A stretch of DNA of 5,818 nt from Bacteroidales bacterium. GTDB lineage: Bacteria > Bacteroidota > Bacteroidia > Bacteroidales > NBLH01. The notes under the pieces are model-generated. The model made no database searches and was not told the origin of the DNA. It saw nothing but the letters and a program-made list of their open reading frames with translations. A program made the position numbers and the translations under genes. Below are positions 1 to 5,818 of this stretch, piece after piece. Within the stretch, counting starts at the first letter, position 1, and every line of letters begins with the position of its first letter. The stretch spans positions 1 through 5,818 of the forward strand of contig JALWNR010000207.1 in NCBI GenBank assembly GCA_027083715.1. The letters are read 5' to 3'.

Positions 1-60
1 ATGTTACTTAAATAAATCAAAATAATGCTTTTAAAAATAATAGGTTATATATCATAAGTT

Positions 61-100
61 ATGAAGAGTATTGCCTTAGCCTGCATTACTCATCGTTTTT
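61..100 (+). terminator. Candidate intrinsic terminator for a plus-strand gene ending left of the window
   Basis: GAGTATTGC (66-74) pairs with GCATTACTC (83-91) with a single T-T mismatch around an 8-base loop. The stem can extend through four more pairs (61-64 with 93-96, one of them T-G) past one A-A mismatch. A run of five T follows directly at 96-100, and a second T-run lies at about 109-113. On the plus strand this has the layout of a rho-independent terminator; on the minus strand no T-run follows the stem. It would therefore serve a plus-strand gene whose end lies at or beyond the left edge, convergent with the TamB gene. The mismatches and modest GC content keep confidence moderate. 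Confidence 0.4.
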
Positions 101-144
101 ATAGATGCTTTTTATATAACATATTGTTTAATTGACAGTTATAT

Positions 145-163
145 GTGTTTTACTAAAAAACAC
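145..163. repeat. Short inverted repeat (7-bp stem, 5-base loop)
   Basis: GTGTTTT (145-151) pairs perfectly with AAAACAC (157-163). No clear T-run follows it on either strand, so I do not call it a terminator. Four of its seven pairs are A-T, and it may be incidental in AT-rich sequence. It could also help stabilise the 3' end of the TamB transcript. Confidence 0.25.
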
Positions 164-231
164 AGCACTCAAATTTATTCGTCTTTGGTTCATGAGGCTA
201 AAGCTTGGGGTGCTTACTTTTATCTTTGTAC

Positions 232-246
232 ATTACCAAAGGTAAT
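232..246. repeat. Short inverted repeat just after the TamB stop codon
   Basis: ATTACC (232-237) and GGTAAT (241-246) form a perfect 6-bp stem with a 3-base loop. It begins 8 bases past the TamB stop codon on the minus strand. Its position suits a transcript-end hairpin, but the bases after it on the minus strand (GTACAAAGATAAAA) are not T-rich. It is at best a weak or factor-assisted termination site. Confidence 0.25.
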
Positions 247-254
247 TATTGCGG

Positions 255-3200
255 TTAATGCTCATGTTCCGTTTTTTCTTCTCTGCGGTCAATATCTTTA
301 TTTTGATTTAGCTTTTGTTTTTCTTTCTTTTTGTCTCTTTTGTTTTGGAAAGTAACCGATCTCCAAACACCTTTGAAGAGTTCACCAAATGTATCAAACT
401 CTTTTCTATACAGAATACCTAAGCCCTGTGTGTACATGGTTTGGTCGTAATTGATTTCGGTAGCACGATTTGTACGGTTAAATACTTTTGCTTTTAAAGA
501 ACCTTTTTTATTTAATTTAACTTCAATTTCAACATCACCTACTATTTTTGTTGCATCTTGATTTGAAGTAGTTGATGTTTTAGAGCCGCCAAGTCCCACA
601 TTAGTATTTACACTTACACGGTTATTAAATAATTGTGTGGATAAAGCTACCTCTAATTCATCAGAGACTCCTTGATCACCTTGTGTATAATTTAATCCAA
701 TATCAAAGTCATCGCTTATTTGCGAAAGCCAATTACTTAATTGATTTGATAACATTTCAAAAGCATTATTACTAAAGGCTGTTCCACTGGAAACAGAAGA
801 TTCTAATCCCGGCAATGGTCTAAATCTTTTGGTTAGCAGGAGTGAAAGTAATTGCTTGTTTAATTCGTCTTGTGGCAGATTTTTAATATTTGAAGGTATA
901 GGCTCTTTGGCATCAGGAGCTTCAATATCAAAACGCAGTATAGGATTTTCAAGTGATCCGGTCATAATTAAGTTACAATTTACATCAGTCCGCATTTCTC
1001 TGTACTCTTCGCTCACCATTAAATCATATACCGATACTTTATTTATTTTATATACAGCATTCATATTTAATTCTGCATTATACGGGTCTCCATACCATCG
1101 GATGGTACTTCCTTTTTCCAGAATAAACTTTTTGTTTACCAAATTCTGTAATGTAAATAAATAGTCTCCTTGATAAACTGTATATAAACCGTAAATTAAA
1201 ATATCTCCTTTTTCATCCATTTTAATATTTAAAGTACCATTTCCACGAGTTTTAATAATATCTCCGACGGTTTCGTCCATAATTATTTGAAAAATTGCAT
1301 CTTGGGTTACCTCTAAATCCATATTAAGTGTAATTCCGCTTGTACTGACTTGCTCTTTCTTTTTCTTGATTTTTAGGGTATCCAAAGTTTTAAAGGTGAT
1401 AAAATCATTTTGGCTAACCTCACTACTTGTCGAAAGCGGAAGATAAAATTTAGTGCCTCTTCCGGTTTTTAGTTTTATATCGATAAACATATTATCAACC
1501 GGACCTAAAAGTTTTATCCCACCTGTGGCAAATACAGTTCCATAAAATAGTGAAGTGTCTGTTGCTTTTGTATTTAAAAATAAAAAGTTGTGCGCATCAA
1601 GCGAAATATCCAATTTAATATCTTCAAAATCTTTATGTGAAATATCACCACTAACCAATGCATAACTGTTTCTTCCGGCATTTATTTTCATTTTTTTAAA
1701 GCGGATATTACCTTTTTCTATATAAACACTATCTGTAAAACTATAAAATGCTTGAGTGAATGTTGAACGGAAACCGGCTCTGATAAATTTTAAAGCTGCT
1801 CTAATATCCGGTTTTTCAGAACTGCCGGTAATAGTCATTTGCCCACTTATTTTCCCGATAATATCTGTGAGGTATTCTTGAATAAAAGGTTGTGCAACTA
1901 TAAAAGGGAAACGGGTAACATCTACTTTAAAATCAAGCACATCATTTTTTATATCATAATTTCCTTTTAAGACTAAGTTTTTTGTTTTTTTAATTTGAGT
2001 ACTTGCATTTACTGTAAGCATTGAGTTGGGATTGTCCCAATCCATTTTAAATCGAACCTTACCGACATCTTCATCATTTATTTTAAAATTCGAAATAGAA
2101 TCGTGTGAGTTTATTTGTAATTCACCTAATGTAGCTACTATTTTTGAGCTTCCGGACAGTAAACCTTCCAGTTTTAATCCACTTTCTTCAAAAAGTAGAT
2201 TTAAAATACTTACATTAAATTTGTTAACACCTATTTCTAATGTATCGGTAACTTTATCCGAAACCATTCCTTTGACAATAAAATGTTCATCATTGTTACT
2301 TTGTGCATTAATTTCTCCTAAATCTATATAATTTGTATCAATAATTATTTCATTACTTTTTATATTCCATTGATTTGTGTGTATTGCAAAATTTGAGGGT
2401 TTTAGCTTAATTTTATATAGAGGAGAAGCATTTTTTCGATTTTCAATTCCTGCGATAAGTGAAAAATAACCGTTATAGTTTAAAGTATCCAAAAAACTGT
2501 TCCACATAAAATCTGTTTGAAGGCTATCATTTTTTACAAAAACTTGCAATAATGAGTTGTCTAAACTATTGGTTTCACTCCAAAAAATATTTTTCGAGTT
2601 CAGATATAAACTCAATTGTTCATTTCTGTTGTCCCCGTTTAAAACCATTTCATTTATTTTAATTCCTTCAGCAATGATTTCCGGGCTGTATGCTTCAAGC
2701 AGAAAATTATTTTTAACCATATCTAACTGTCCTTTGATATGGCTATCATAGGCAATACTTGTACTGTCTGTGTATAAAGCAATTAGTTTGTTAATGTTTT
2801 TAATATCAAAATTGAATGTAAGGTTTGTATTTTCCGGTCTGACCTTGTTAAGTGAGTCTGCGCTGCATTGTAGCCCTAGATTTGTAGTATCAATAGCCGA
2901 TGGCATATATTGGCATATAAATTTTGTAATAGATTTTTGGATATTATTGGTGTTGATATTACCGGTCATTTGCATATCAAAAAAATCAGAATTTAATATT
3001 ATTGTTTTACTGCTGTCTATTTTATTCGCGATTGAGAGTTCAATTGTTTCATTTGTTAAATTGGATTTGCTGTTTTGAAATTGGCGTATATCTACATCCA
3101 TTTTTCCTTCAATATTTTCTAGGTCAATTCCTTTAAAATTACCACTTAGTCTAACTGAAGTGCTAAAAGCACTATCTTCCACTAAATGAAGATTATACGG

Positions 3201-4766
3201 AAGAAACTTTTTTATGTCGGCTACAAAGCGAATATCCGGAACCGAATCAATAGTAATATAACTTCCTGCCGCAATCATTTGGATGTTTTTATCGTCAATA
3301 ACTATATTACCTCTATATCCGTTGGGATTAATTATGATATTAAAACTAGCCGAGTCATAGTTGTAGTTATATAATTGCATGTTTGATACAATTCCGTTTG
3401 ATATACCTTCTAATTCACCGGTTTTTAGTATATTAATATCTAATGTGTCAATAAAATCAAATTTTCCAACATCTTTGTTTTCGAGAATATTTCCTATGTG
3501 TAGTTCTTTTCCTTCAAGATAACCTTTAATGTTGTAACTTGATTTTTTAGTATCTTCGGTTATTGTTATATCCGATAAGATATTTCCTAAACCGGTGATT
3601 AGATCACCTTTTATTTTAATGTTTTGAAGGTTACCGGTTAAATTTCCATTAAAAAATATTTTCCCGGCTTTTTTTATGTTTTCAGGTATTTCAAAAATAT
3701 TTTTTGTAGTATCTTCAGGGTTTTTAATGGAATTAATGTCTGTTATAGAAGTTGTTAAAGTATCAAAATAAACATTATATTCTAAATTATCAAATTCTGC
3801 CATACCGCTTAGTGAGAAACTTGTTCTTAAATGAGTACCTGTTCCATATTTTACATCAATAAGTTGTGCATTTAATTTATCAATGCTTCCTTTTAAAGAG
3901 GCTTTGAGTTTTATGTTTTCTTTATAGCCTTTCATTTGAGGGACAAAAAAACTCAAATCTTTTAGATTAAGAATAGTTGAGTCGGATATTTTTATATCCA
4001 TTATAATATCGGTAAGGAAGTTATCAAAAGCCGAAAAATCTGTGTAATAAAATTTTAACTTTTTAAGATATAACTTACTGTTGCTTGTAATTATGTTAAA
4101 TTTATTTAATTCAATTTTTTGATTATTAATAAAGGTATTGACTTGAAGCTTTTTAATATCTAAGCCACATTTGTCTTTAATACTCATTGAATCAATATCT
4201 ACCATTACGGTATTACCTACCACAATCAGGTTTTGTGCATGAAAATTAAAATTTGTAAAGTTTAAATCGTTGTAATTTAGTCCGTATTCAAAGGGTACTG
4301 TATCAGGAACATAATATGAAAACGAGGAATTGGTGATTTCAATTATTTTACAATTTAATTTCCATTCTGCATTGCTGCTTGTTGTATCCTCCTCTGATGA
4401 TGCTAAATTGTCAAATATAAATTGAAAATTTGAAACATTTAAACTATCGTAATAGATGTGCGAAACAAAATTGTCCAGTTTTATGGCATCAAGAGCAATT
4501 TTTTGGGTTGCTAAATCAAAATAATCAAGATTAACAGCTAATTTGTTAACAAATAATAAGGTATCAGTATTTTGGTCTTCAATATAAAATTTTTCAAAAA
4601 TAAAATGATCAAAAATTGAAATATCAACTCCTTCCAACGTAACTTTTGTATTAATTTTGTCGGATATGTAAGAGCTAATTTTTTGCGAAACCCATGTTTG
4701 TACTACCGGTAGCCTAAATACAAAGTATGTCGCAGCCGGTATTATAATAAAAACAGTGATACTCAC
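255..4766 (-). CDS. tamB: TamB-family translocation and assembly module protein (Bacteroidota type)
   Basis: This is a very large envelope protein (1503 residues from the GTG at 4766) of the TamB/AsmA-like superfamily. Family members are anchored in the inner membrane, span the periplasm as a long beta-rich groove, and act in outer-membrane protein insertion and lipid transport to the outer membrane. In Bacteroidota the expected outer-membrane partner is an Omp85 protein such as TamL; none is visible here. Seen in the sequence: a hydrophobic anchor at residues 1-20, then the conserved start of the body (KINTKVTLEGVDI, about 38-50), and a long run of alternating beta-strand-like segments. GSSEKP (about 981-986) and GSLENP (about 1270-1275) are short turn motifs of the kind this family repeats. 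The C-terminal TamB domain spans about 1100-1475, with GDIIKTRGNG, VYQGDY (1197-1202), WYGDP (1224-1228) and LLTKRFRPLPG near 1310-1320. A lysine- and glutamate-rich tail follows (1476-1503). The frame is intact. The true start is probably the in-frame ATA at 4793, which adds a basic segment before the anchor. The family call is firm; the exact role is inferred from homologues. Confidence 0.93.
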   Translation of the reverse strand: MSITVFIIIPAATYFVFRLPVVQTWVSQKISSYISDKINTKVTLEGVDISIFDHFIFEKFYIEDQNTDTLLFVNKLAVNLDYFDLATQKIALDAIKLDNFVSHIYYDSLNVSNFQFIFDNLASSEEDTTSSNAEWKLNCKIIEITNSSFSYYVPDTVPFEYGLNYNDLNFTNFNFHAQNLIVVGNTVMVDIDSMSIKDKCGLDIKKLQVNTFINNQKIELNKFNIITSNSKLYLKKLKFYYTDFSAFDNFLTDIIMDIKISDSTILNLKDLSFFVPQMKGYKENIKLKASLKGSIDKLNAQLIDVKYGTGTHLRTSFSLSGMAEFDNLEYNVYFDTLTTSITDINSIKNPEDTTKNIFEIPENIKKAGKIFFNGNLTGNLQNIKIKGDLITGLGNILSDITITEDTKKSSYNIKGYLEGKELHIGNILENKDVGKFDFIDTLDINILKTGELEGISNGIVSNMQLYNYNYDSASFNIIINPNGYRGNIVIDDKNIQMIAAGSYITIDSVPDIRFVADIKKFLPYNLHLVEDSAFSTSVRLSGNFKGIDLENIEGKMDVDIRQFQNSKSNLTNETIELSIANKIDSSKTIILNSDFFDMQMTGNINTNNIQKSITKFICQYMPSAIDTTNLGLQCSADSLNKVRPENTNLTFNFDIKNINKLIALYTDSTSIAYDSHIKGQLDMVKNNFLLEAYSPEIIAEGIKINEMVLNGDNRNEQLSLYLNSKNIFWSETNSLDNSLLQVFVKNDSLQTDFMWNSFLDTLNYNGYFSLIAGIENRKNASPLYKIKLKPSNFAIHTNQWNIKSNEIIIDTNYIDLGEINAQSNNDEHFIVKGMVSDKVTDTLEIGVNKFNVSILNLLFEESGLKLEGLLSGSSKIVATLGELQINSHDSISNFKINDEDVGKVRFKMDWDNPNSMLTVNASTQIKKTKNLVLKGNYDIKNDVLDFKVDVTRFPFIVAQPFIQEYLTDIIGKISGQMTITGSSEKPDIRAALKFIRAGFRSTFTQAFYSFTDSVYIEKGNIRFKKMKINAGRNSYALVSGDISHKDFEDIKLDISLDAHNFLFLNTKATDTSLFYGTVFATGGIKLLGPVDNMFIDIKLKTGRGTKFYLPLSTSSEVSQNDFITFKTLDTLKIKKKKEQVSTSGITLNMDLEVTQDAIFQIIMDETVGDIIKTRGNGTLNIKMDEKGDILIYGLYTVYQGDYLFTLQNLVNKKFILEKGSTIRWYGDPYNAELNMNAVYKINKVSVYDLMVSEEYREMRTDVNCNLIMTGSLENPILRFDIEAPDAKEPIPSNIKNLPQDELNKQLLSLLLTKRFRPLPGLESSVSSGTAFSNNAFEMLSNQLSNWLSQISDDFDIGLNYTQGDQGVSDELEVALSTQLFNNRVSVNTNVGLGGSKTSTTSNQDATKIVGDVEIEVKLNKKGSLKAKVFNRTNRATEINYDQTMYTQGLGILYRKEFDTFGELFKGVWRSVTFQNKRDKKKEKQKLNQNKDIDRREEKTEHEH

Positions 4767-4793
4767 CCATAATATTTTAAACCATCTTTTTAT
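4767..4793 (-). other. Probable N-terminal extension of the TamB protein, with a non-standard ATA start
   Basis: Reading upstream of the GTG at 4766 in the same frame gives ATA (4793-4791), then codons for KRWFKILW. With ATA read as Met this gives MKRWFKILW joined to VSITVFIIIP, a typical basic n-region followed by a membrane anchor. Started at the GTG, the protein has no basic residue before its hydrophobic segment. No ATG, GTG or TTG occurs in frame between the GTG and the stop TAA at 4808-4806; only CTG (4802), ATT (4805) and ATA are possible starts. The likely explanations are a rare AUA start, a mutated ATG, or a single-base sequence error. Confidence 0.5.
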
Positions 4794-4810
4794 AGCTAAC
4801 AGAATTTACT

Positions 4811-4818
4811 TAGTTTTG
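4811..4818 (+). promoter_or_regulatory. Candidate -7 promoter box for tsaD
   Basis: TAGTTTTG matches the Bacteroidota TAnnTTTG -7 consensus. A TTTT at 4787-4790, 20 bases upstream, sits where the -33 TTTG element should be, but it lacks the G. The start of transcription would be near 4825, giving tsaD a leader of about 65 bases that contains the octamer cluster at 4832-4859. The predicted start lies within a few bases of that for the minus-strand promoter, so the two polymerases could hardly bind at the same time. Confidence 0.4.
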
Positions 4819-4829
4819 TAATCAAAATC

Positions 4830-4837
4830 CAAAGATA
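4830..4837 (-). promoter_or_regulatory. Candidate -7 promoter box for the TamB gene
   Basis: On the minus strand, 4837-4830 reads TATCTTTG, a full match to the Bacteroidota TAnnTTTG -7 consensus. A TTTT at 4860-4857 lies 19 bases upstream, where the TTTG -33 element would be expected; it is a partial match. Transcription would begin near 4823, leaving a leader of about 30 bases to the proposed ATA start or about 57 to the GTG. The box overlaps the first octamer of the repeat cluster, so a bound repressor there could block it. The motif is short and AT-rich, so chance matches are possible. Confidence 0.45.
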
Positions 4838-4859
4838 AATGTTTATCTTAAAAGATAAA
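4832..4859. repeat. Three alternating octamers with 10-bp spacing; possible operator
   Basis: AAGATAAA at 4832-4839, its exact reverse complement TTTATCTT at 4842-4849, and AAGATAAA again at 4852-4859 are each separated by two bases (TG, then AA). Adjacent copies form two overlapping perfect inverted repeats with 8-bp arms, and the starts are exactly 10 bp apart, about one helical turn. This is the geometry of a dimeric regulator site. It overlaps the candidate minus-strand promoter and lies in the putative tsaD leader, where it could also form a weak A-U hairpin. The regulator is unknown, and the AT-rich background makes chance more likely than it looks. Confidence 0.45.
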
Positions 4860-4889
4860 AGTATAAATTATTAACATACGATAAATTTA

Positions 4890-5818
4890 ATGAGTGATAT
4901 TATTTTAGGCATCGAATCATCTTGCGATGATACTTCGGCTGCAATTATAGAAAATGGCTATTTACTTTCAAATATTATTGCCAATCAGGAAGTGCATAAG
5001 GCTTATGGAGGTGTAGTGCCGGAGCTGGCATCGCGTGCACATCAGCAAAATATTGTTCCTGTTATTGATCAGGCAATAAAACAGGCAGGTATCGGAAAAG
5101 AAGATATTGACGGAATTGCTTTTACACGTGGTCCCGGATTACTTGGCTCCTTGCTTGTCGGAAACTCTTTTGCCAAAGGTTTTGCGTTGGTAAACAATAT
5201 TCCGCTTGTTGAGGTAAATCATTTGCAGGCACATGTTTTAGCACATTTTATTAAAGAAAAAGATAAAGAAAATAAACAACCTGAATTTCCTTTTTTGTGC
5301 TTGTTGGTTTCCGGCGGGCACACACAAATTATCAAAGTAAACGATTATTTTGATATGGAAATTATTGGACAAACCATTGACGATGCTGCCGGAGAGGCTT
5401 TTGATAAATGTGCAAAAACAATAGGTTTACAGTATCCGGGTGGTCCTTTAATTGATAAATATGCCAAACTTGGCAATGCAAAGGCATTCCATTTTAACCG
5501 TCCGAAAATCAAAGAATTAGATTATAGTTTTAGTGGACTGAAAACTGCTTTTATGTACTTTGTTCGCGATCGTATTAAAGAAAATCCTGATTTTGTGAAA
5601 GAAAACCGTGATGATTTGTGTGCATCCATTCAGTTTACCATTATTGATATTTTGCTGGACAAACTGAAAAAAGCAATTAAACAAACAGGAATTAATGAAA
5701 TTGCAGTAGCCGGCGGCGTTTCGGCAAACAGCGGCTTACGCGATGCATTGTATTCATTGGGCGGCAAGCAAAATTTGAATGTTTATTTTCCGGAGTTTAA
5801 ATTTACCACAGATAATGC
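4890..5818 (+). CDS. tsaD: tRNA N6-adenosine threonylcarbamoyltransferase TsaD, 3' end cut by the window
   Basis: TsaD (Kae1/Gcp/YgjD family) transfers the threonylcarbamoyl group from threonylcarbamoyl-AMP to A37 of tRNAs that read ANN codons, in the cytoplasm. In bacteria it works with TsaB and TsaE, after TsaC/TsaC2 make the intermediate. The window holds 309 complete codons, about nine tenths of the usual length. Visible motifs in order: ILGIESSCDDT (5-15), GGVVPELASRAH (40-51), TRGPGLLGSLLVG (79-91), the metal-binding HLQAH (His111, His115), the nucleotide-binding VSGGHTQI (140-147), GEAFDK (168-173), YPGGP (182-186), SFSGLKTA (213-220), VAGGVSAN (273-280), and the start of the TDNA motif with the third metal ligand Asp308. 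All key residues are present. The ATG at 4890 is the only sensible start, since an in-frame TAA lies at 4872-4874. No Shine-Dalgarno sequence precedes it; the upstream bases are A/T-rich, as is usual in Bacteroidota. A lysine-rich loop (121-129) looks like a lineage insertion. Confidence 0.98.
   Translation, partial: MSDIILGIESSCDDTSAAIIENGYLLSNIIANQEVHKAYGGVVPELASRAHQQNIVPVIDQAIKQAGIGKEDIDGIAFTRGPGLLGSLLVGNSFAKGFALVNNIPLVEVNHLQAHVLAHFIKEKDKENKQPEFPFLCLLVSGGHTQIIKVNDYFDMEIIGQTIDDAAGEAFDKCAKTIGLQYPGGPLIDKYAKLGNAKAFHFNRPKIKELDYSFSGLKTAFMYFVRDRIKENPDFVKENRDDLCASIQFTIIDILLDKLKKAIKQTGINEIAVAGGVSANSGLRDALYSLGGKQNLNVYFPEFKFTTDN

Larger units (their letters stand above)
1..254. other. Intergenic region downstream of the TamB gene; no gene seen
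   Basis: This stretch lies beyond the stop codon of the minus-strand TamB gene. All three plus-strand frames meet a stop within the first 25 bases (at 9-11, 13-15 and 23-25), so at most the last few codons of a gene from the left could be here. I see no tRNA-like cloverleaf and no ORF with protein-family character. The sequence is AT-rich and holds a terminator-like stem-loop at 61-100 and short hairpins at 145-163 and 232-246. The plus-strand frame that opens at 143 runs antisense into the lysine-rich end of TamB and is most likely spurious. Confidence 0.6.

Noticed and set aside
221..228. TATCTTTG on the plus strand, a match to the TAnnTTTG -7 promoter box
   Set aside because: There is no -33 TTTG at 19-21 bases upstream (the nearest TTTG is 33 bases away), and transcription would run antisense into TamB with no gene to drive.
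143..355. 70-codon plus-strand ORF with hydrophobic and Phe-rich stretches, resembling a small membrane protein
   Set aside because: Its second half is antisense to the lysine-rich tail of TamB, so Phe, Leu and Cys codons arise as complements of AAA/AAG-type codons. It has no promoter at a suitable distance and no recognisable family features.
829..1164. 111-codon plus-strand ORF
   Set aside because: It is fully antisense to the conserved C-terminal domain of TamB. It is rich in Ser, Phe and Leu, as expected of a shadow frame, and resembles no protein I know.
2026..2331. 101-codon plus-strand ORF
   Set aside because: It is antisense to the TamB body and Ser/Leu-rich like the other shadow frames, with no independent evidence of coding.
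2770..3078. 102-codon plus-strand ORF with hydrophobic segments
   Set aside because: It is antisense to the TamB body. The apparent membrane segments are complements of Asn/Lys/Asp-rich codons.
4777..4785. ATG-GTT-TAA mini-ORF on the minus strand just upstream of the TamB GTG, as a possible regulatory upstream ORF
   Set aside because: It has two codons, lies out of frame, and sits inside the likely N-terminal coding extension of TamB. Chance is the simpler explanation.

Overview
The window comes from an AT-rich bacterial chromosome, most likely a member of the Bacteroidota. Three things point there: a very long TamB-type protein of the Bacteroidota form, promoter-like boxes of the TAnnTTTG class, and no Shine-Dalgarno sequence ahead of tsaD. 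I cannot assign a genus from the sequence alone.

Layout: positions 1-254 hold no convincing gene. They contain a stem-loop followed by a T-run (61-100), which looks like an intrinsic terminator for a plus-strand gene ending to the left, and two weaker hairpins. Positions 255-4766 (minus strand) are one large gene for a TamB-family envelope protein of about 1500 residues. Its real start is probably slightly upstream, at about 4793. Positions 4767-4889 are a short divergent intergenic region with candidate promoters for both flanking genes and a striking set of three AAGATAAA/TTTATCTT octamers in alternating orientation, one helical turn apart. Positions 4890-5818 (plus strand) are tsaD, the tRNA threonylcarbamoyladenosine (t6A) transferase gene, cut by the window edge after 309 codons.

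The two genes have unrelated jobs. TamB spans the periplasm and supports outer-membrane biogenesis. TsaD makes the universal t6A37 modification in ANN-decoding tRNAs. They are divergent neighbours sharing a compact control region rather than an operon. I see no mobile element, CRISPR array, RNA gene, toxin-antitoxin pair or defence system. Both genes are housekeeping types, and I did not find an undescribed system. The points most worth a second look are the missing conventional start codon of the TamB gene and the helically phased repeats between the two genes.
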